Below the pieces are notes generated by a model, which had not been told where the DNA came from, did not search any database, and saw nothing but the letters and a program-made list of their open reading frames with translations. A stretch of 5,748 nucleotides of DNA. Source: CF-161 sp035263645. GTDB lineage: Bacteria > Chloroflexota > Dormibacteria > Dormibacterales > Dormibacteraceae. Positions 4,912 through 5,748 of this stretch are shown piece by piece. Where the stretch lies: contig DATFRD010000011.1 in assembly GCA_035263645.1 (NCBI GenBank), positions 1-5,748 on the forward strand, given 5' to 3'. Within the stretch, counting starts at the first letter, position 1, and the number at the start of each line of letters is the position of its first letter. A program made the position numbers and the translations under genes.

Positions 4912-5748
4912 GCGCGCGCCTCGATCCCGAGCTCGACAAGCTGTTCGGCGACGAGCCAGACCTCCTGGAGCTGGCGCAGCTCCTTCGCTCGACGCCGCAC
5001 CCGGCCGCCGGCATCGAGCCGAGCGCCCACTTCCGCATGAGCCTGCGGCGGCGCCTCATGCGCGAGGCATGGGACCGGGCCCAGCGGCCGGTCCTGCCGT
5101 GGTATCGCCGGCTGCTCGAGCCGTCCACCCTGACCTGGGCCGGCGCTGCCGTGGGGGCCCTGCTCGTGGTCTTCGCGGGGTTCACGTTCGCGACGGCGAC
5201 GAGACCCCCGCCGGCTCCGGTCACGGTCACCAGCCCGCTGAACCGGTCCCAGACCGTGAGCGTGGTCAGGCCGATCGAGCTGACGTTCAACCAGCCGATG
5301 GACCCGGGGACGACCGAGCAGTCGGTCAGGATCGAGCCGGCCATTCTCGCCCGGTACTCGTGGCAGGACAACAACCAGCGGCTCGTCATCACGCCGCTGC
5401 ACGACCTCGCCGCCAACACCCGCTACGACGTGACGGTCGCGCCCTCGGCCAAGACCCAGTCCGGTCAGACGGTCGCGAAGCCGCATGTGGTCACCTTCGT
5501 GACCGTACCGCCCGCCCCGGCCCCGACCCCGACCCCGACGAGCTCGCCGAGCAGCACCCCGTCGCCGGTGCTGGAGGGCGCCCGGCCCGTGGCTCCCGTC
5601 GGGACGCCGGCCGCCCACTGGTCGGCGGATGGCCGGCTCTTCATCGTCGGGCCTGCGGGCCAGCTGCAGGCGTGGCCGCTGCACGGCGGACCCGCCGTGG
5701 CCGTGGCCCCCGACGGCGTGACCATGGTCGAGGTCGGCCCCGACGGCA
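4908..5748 (+). CDS. Membrane-anchored putative anti-sigma factor with Ig-like ectodomain (3' end beyond the window)
   Basis: Probable partner and regulator of the upstream sigma factor, inferred from the 4-nt GTGA overlap and layout. The 280 visible residues show a cytoplasmic N-terminus (1-72) with an acidic segment and FRMSLRRRLMREAW (42-55), a motif style seen in anti-sigma-like proteins of actinobacteria and Chloroflexota. One membrane helix follows (about 74-97), giving N-in topology with an external C-terminus. Residues about 103-200 form an Ig-like domain of Big_5/SbsA type: TSPLNRSQTV, PIELTFNQPMDPG, RLVITPLHDLAANTRYDVTV and a final VTFVTV strand. A Pro/Thr/Ser linker (201-220) precedes WSADGRLFIV and AVAPDG segments that may begin a beta-propeller. 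No cysteine or HxxxCxxC motif is present, so it is not a zinc-binding anti-sigma factor. The GTG start has only a weak upstream GGGGA and probably depends on coupling. No stop occurs before the edge. Confidence 0.8.
   Translation, partial: MSARLDPELDKLFGDEPDLLELAQLLRSTPHPAAGIEPSAHFRMSLRRRLMREAWDRAQRPVLPWYRRLLEPSTLTWAGAAVGALLVVFAGFTFATATRPPPAPVTVTSPLNRSQTVSVVRPIELTFNQPMDPGTTEQSVRIEPAILARYSWQDNNQRLVITPLHDLAANTRYDVTVAPSAKTQSGQTVAKPHVVTFVTVPPAPAPTPTPTSSPSSTPSPVLEGARPVAPVGTPAAHWSADGRLFIVGPAGQLQAWPLHGGPAVAVAPDGVTMVEVGPDG
5515..5538 (+). repeat. Hexanucleotide tandem repeat (CCCCGA-type, 4 units)
   Basis: CCCCGG followed by three exact CCCCGA units, inside the anti-sigma-like gene. It encodes the alternating Ala/Thr-Pro linker (about residues 203-211) between the Ig-like domain and the distal domain. 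Because the unit is 6 bp, copy changes would lengthen or shorten the linker without breaking the frame. Confidence 0.75.

Noticed and set aside
4626..5684. 352-codon open frame on the minus strand
   Set aside because: Antisense to the sigma and anti-sigma genes, Arg/Gly-rich, and the plus-strand frames show clear domains.

Overview
The window comes from a high-GC bacterium, with a strong G/C bias at third codon positions. The gene content fits an actinomycete or a Chloroflexota/Dormibacterota-like lineage. This placement is an inference from GC content, the long mycobacterial-type PurC, and an ECF sigma/anti-sigma pair with a short FR..LRRRL segment. No marker gene fixes the phylum.

Left and centre (1-4133, minus strand): a compact de novo purine operon read right to left, purB-purC-purS-purQ-purL. 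PurB opens the cluster from a GTG start. PurC follows after 20 nt. PurS, PurQ and PurL are joined by 4-nt GTGA/ATGA overlaps. PurS, PurQ and PurL form the multi-subunit FGAM synthase (step 4), PurC makes SAICAR, and PurB removes fumarate from SAICAR and later from adenylosuccinate. PurL is cut by the left edge, with 324 N-terminal residues present.

Intergenic region (4134-4359, 226 bp, visibly less GC-rich in its middle): a divergent control region. On the minus strand a perfect TATAAT lies upstream of purB and is overlapped by a 15-bp perfect palindrome. An interrupted 29-bp dyad lies in the middle. On the plus strand there is an ECF-like promoter candidate, a 6-bp hairpin and a clear AAGGAG ribosome binding site before the sigma gene.

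Right (4360-5748, plus strand): an ECF-type sigma factor overlaps by 4 nt a membrane protein with the architecture of its anti-sigma factor. That protein has a cytoplasmic N-terminus, one membrane helix, an Ig-like (Big_5-type) ectodomain, a Pro/Thr linker, and the beginning of what may be a beta-propeller. It runs off the right edge and has no cysteine in the visible part, so it is not a zinc-binding anti-sigma factor. The pair looks like a surface-sensing transcription switch that happens to lie divergent to the purine operon. No RNA gene, mobile element or CRISPR array was seen.
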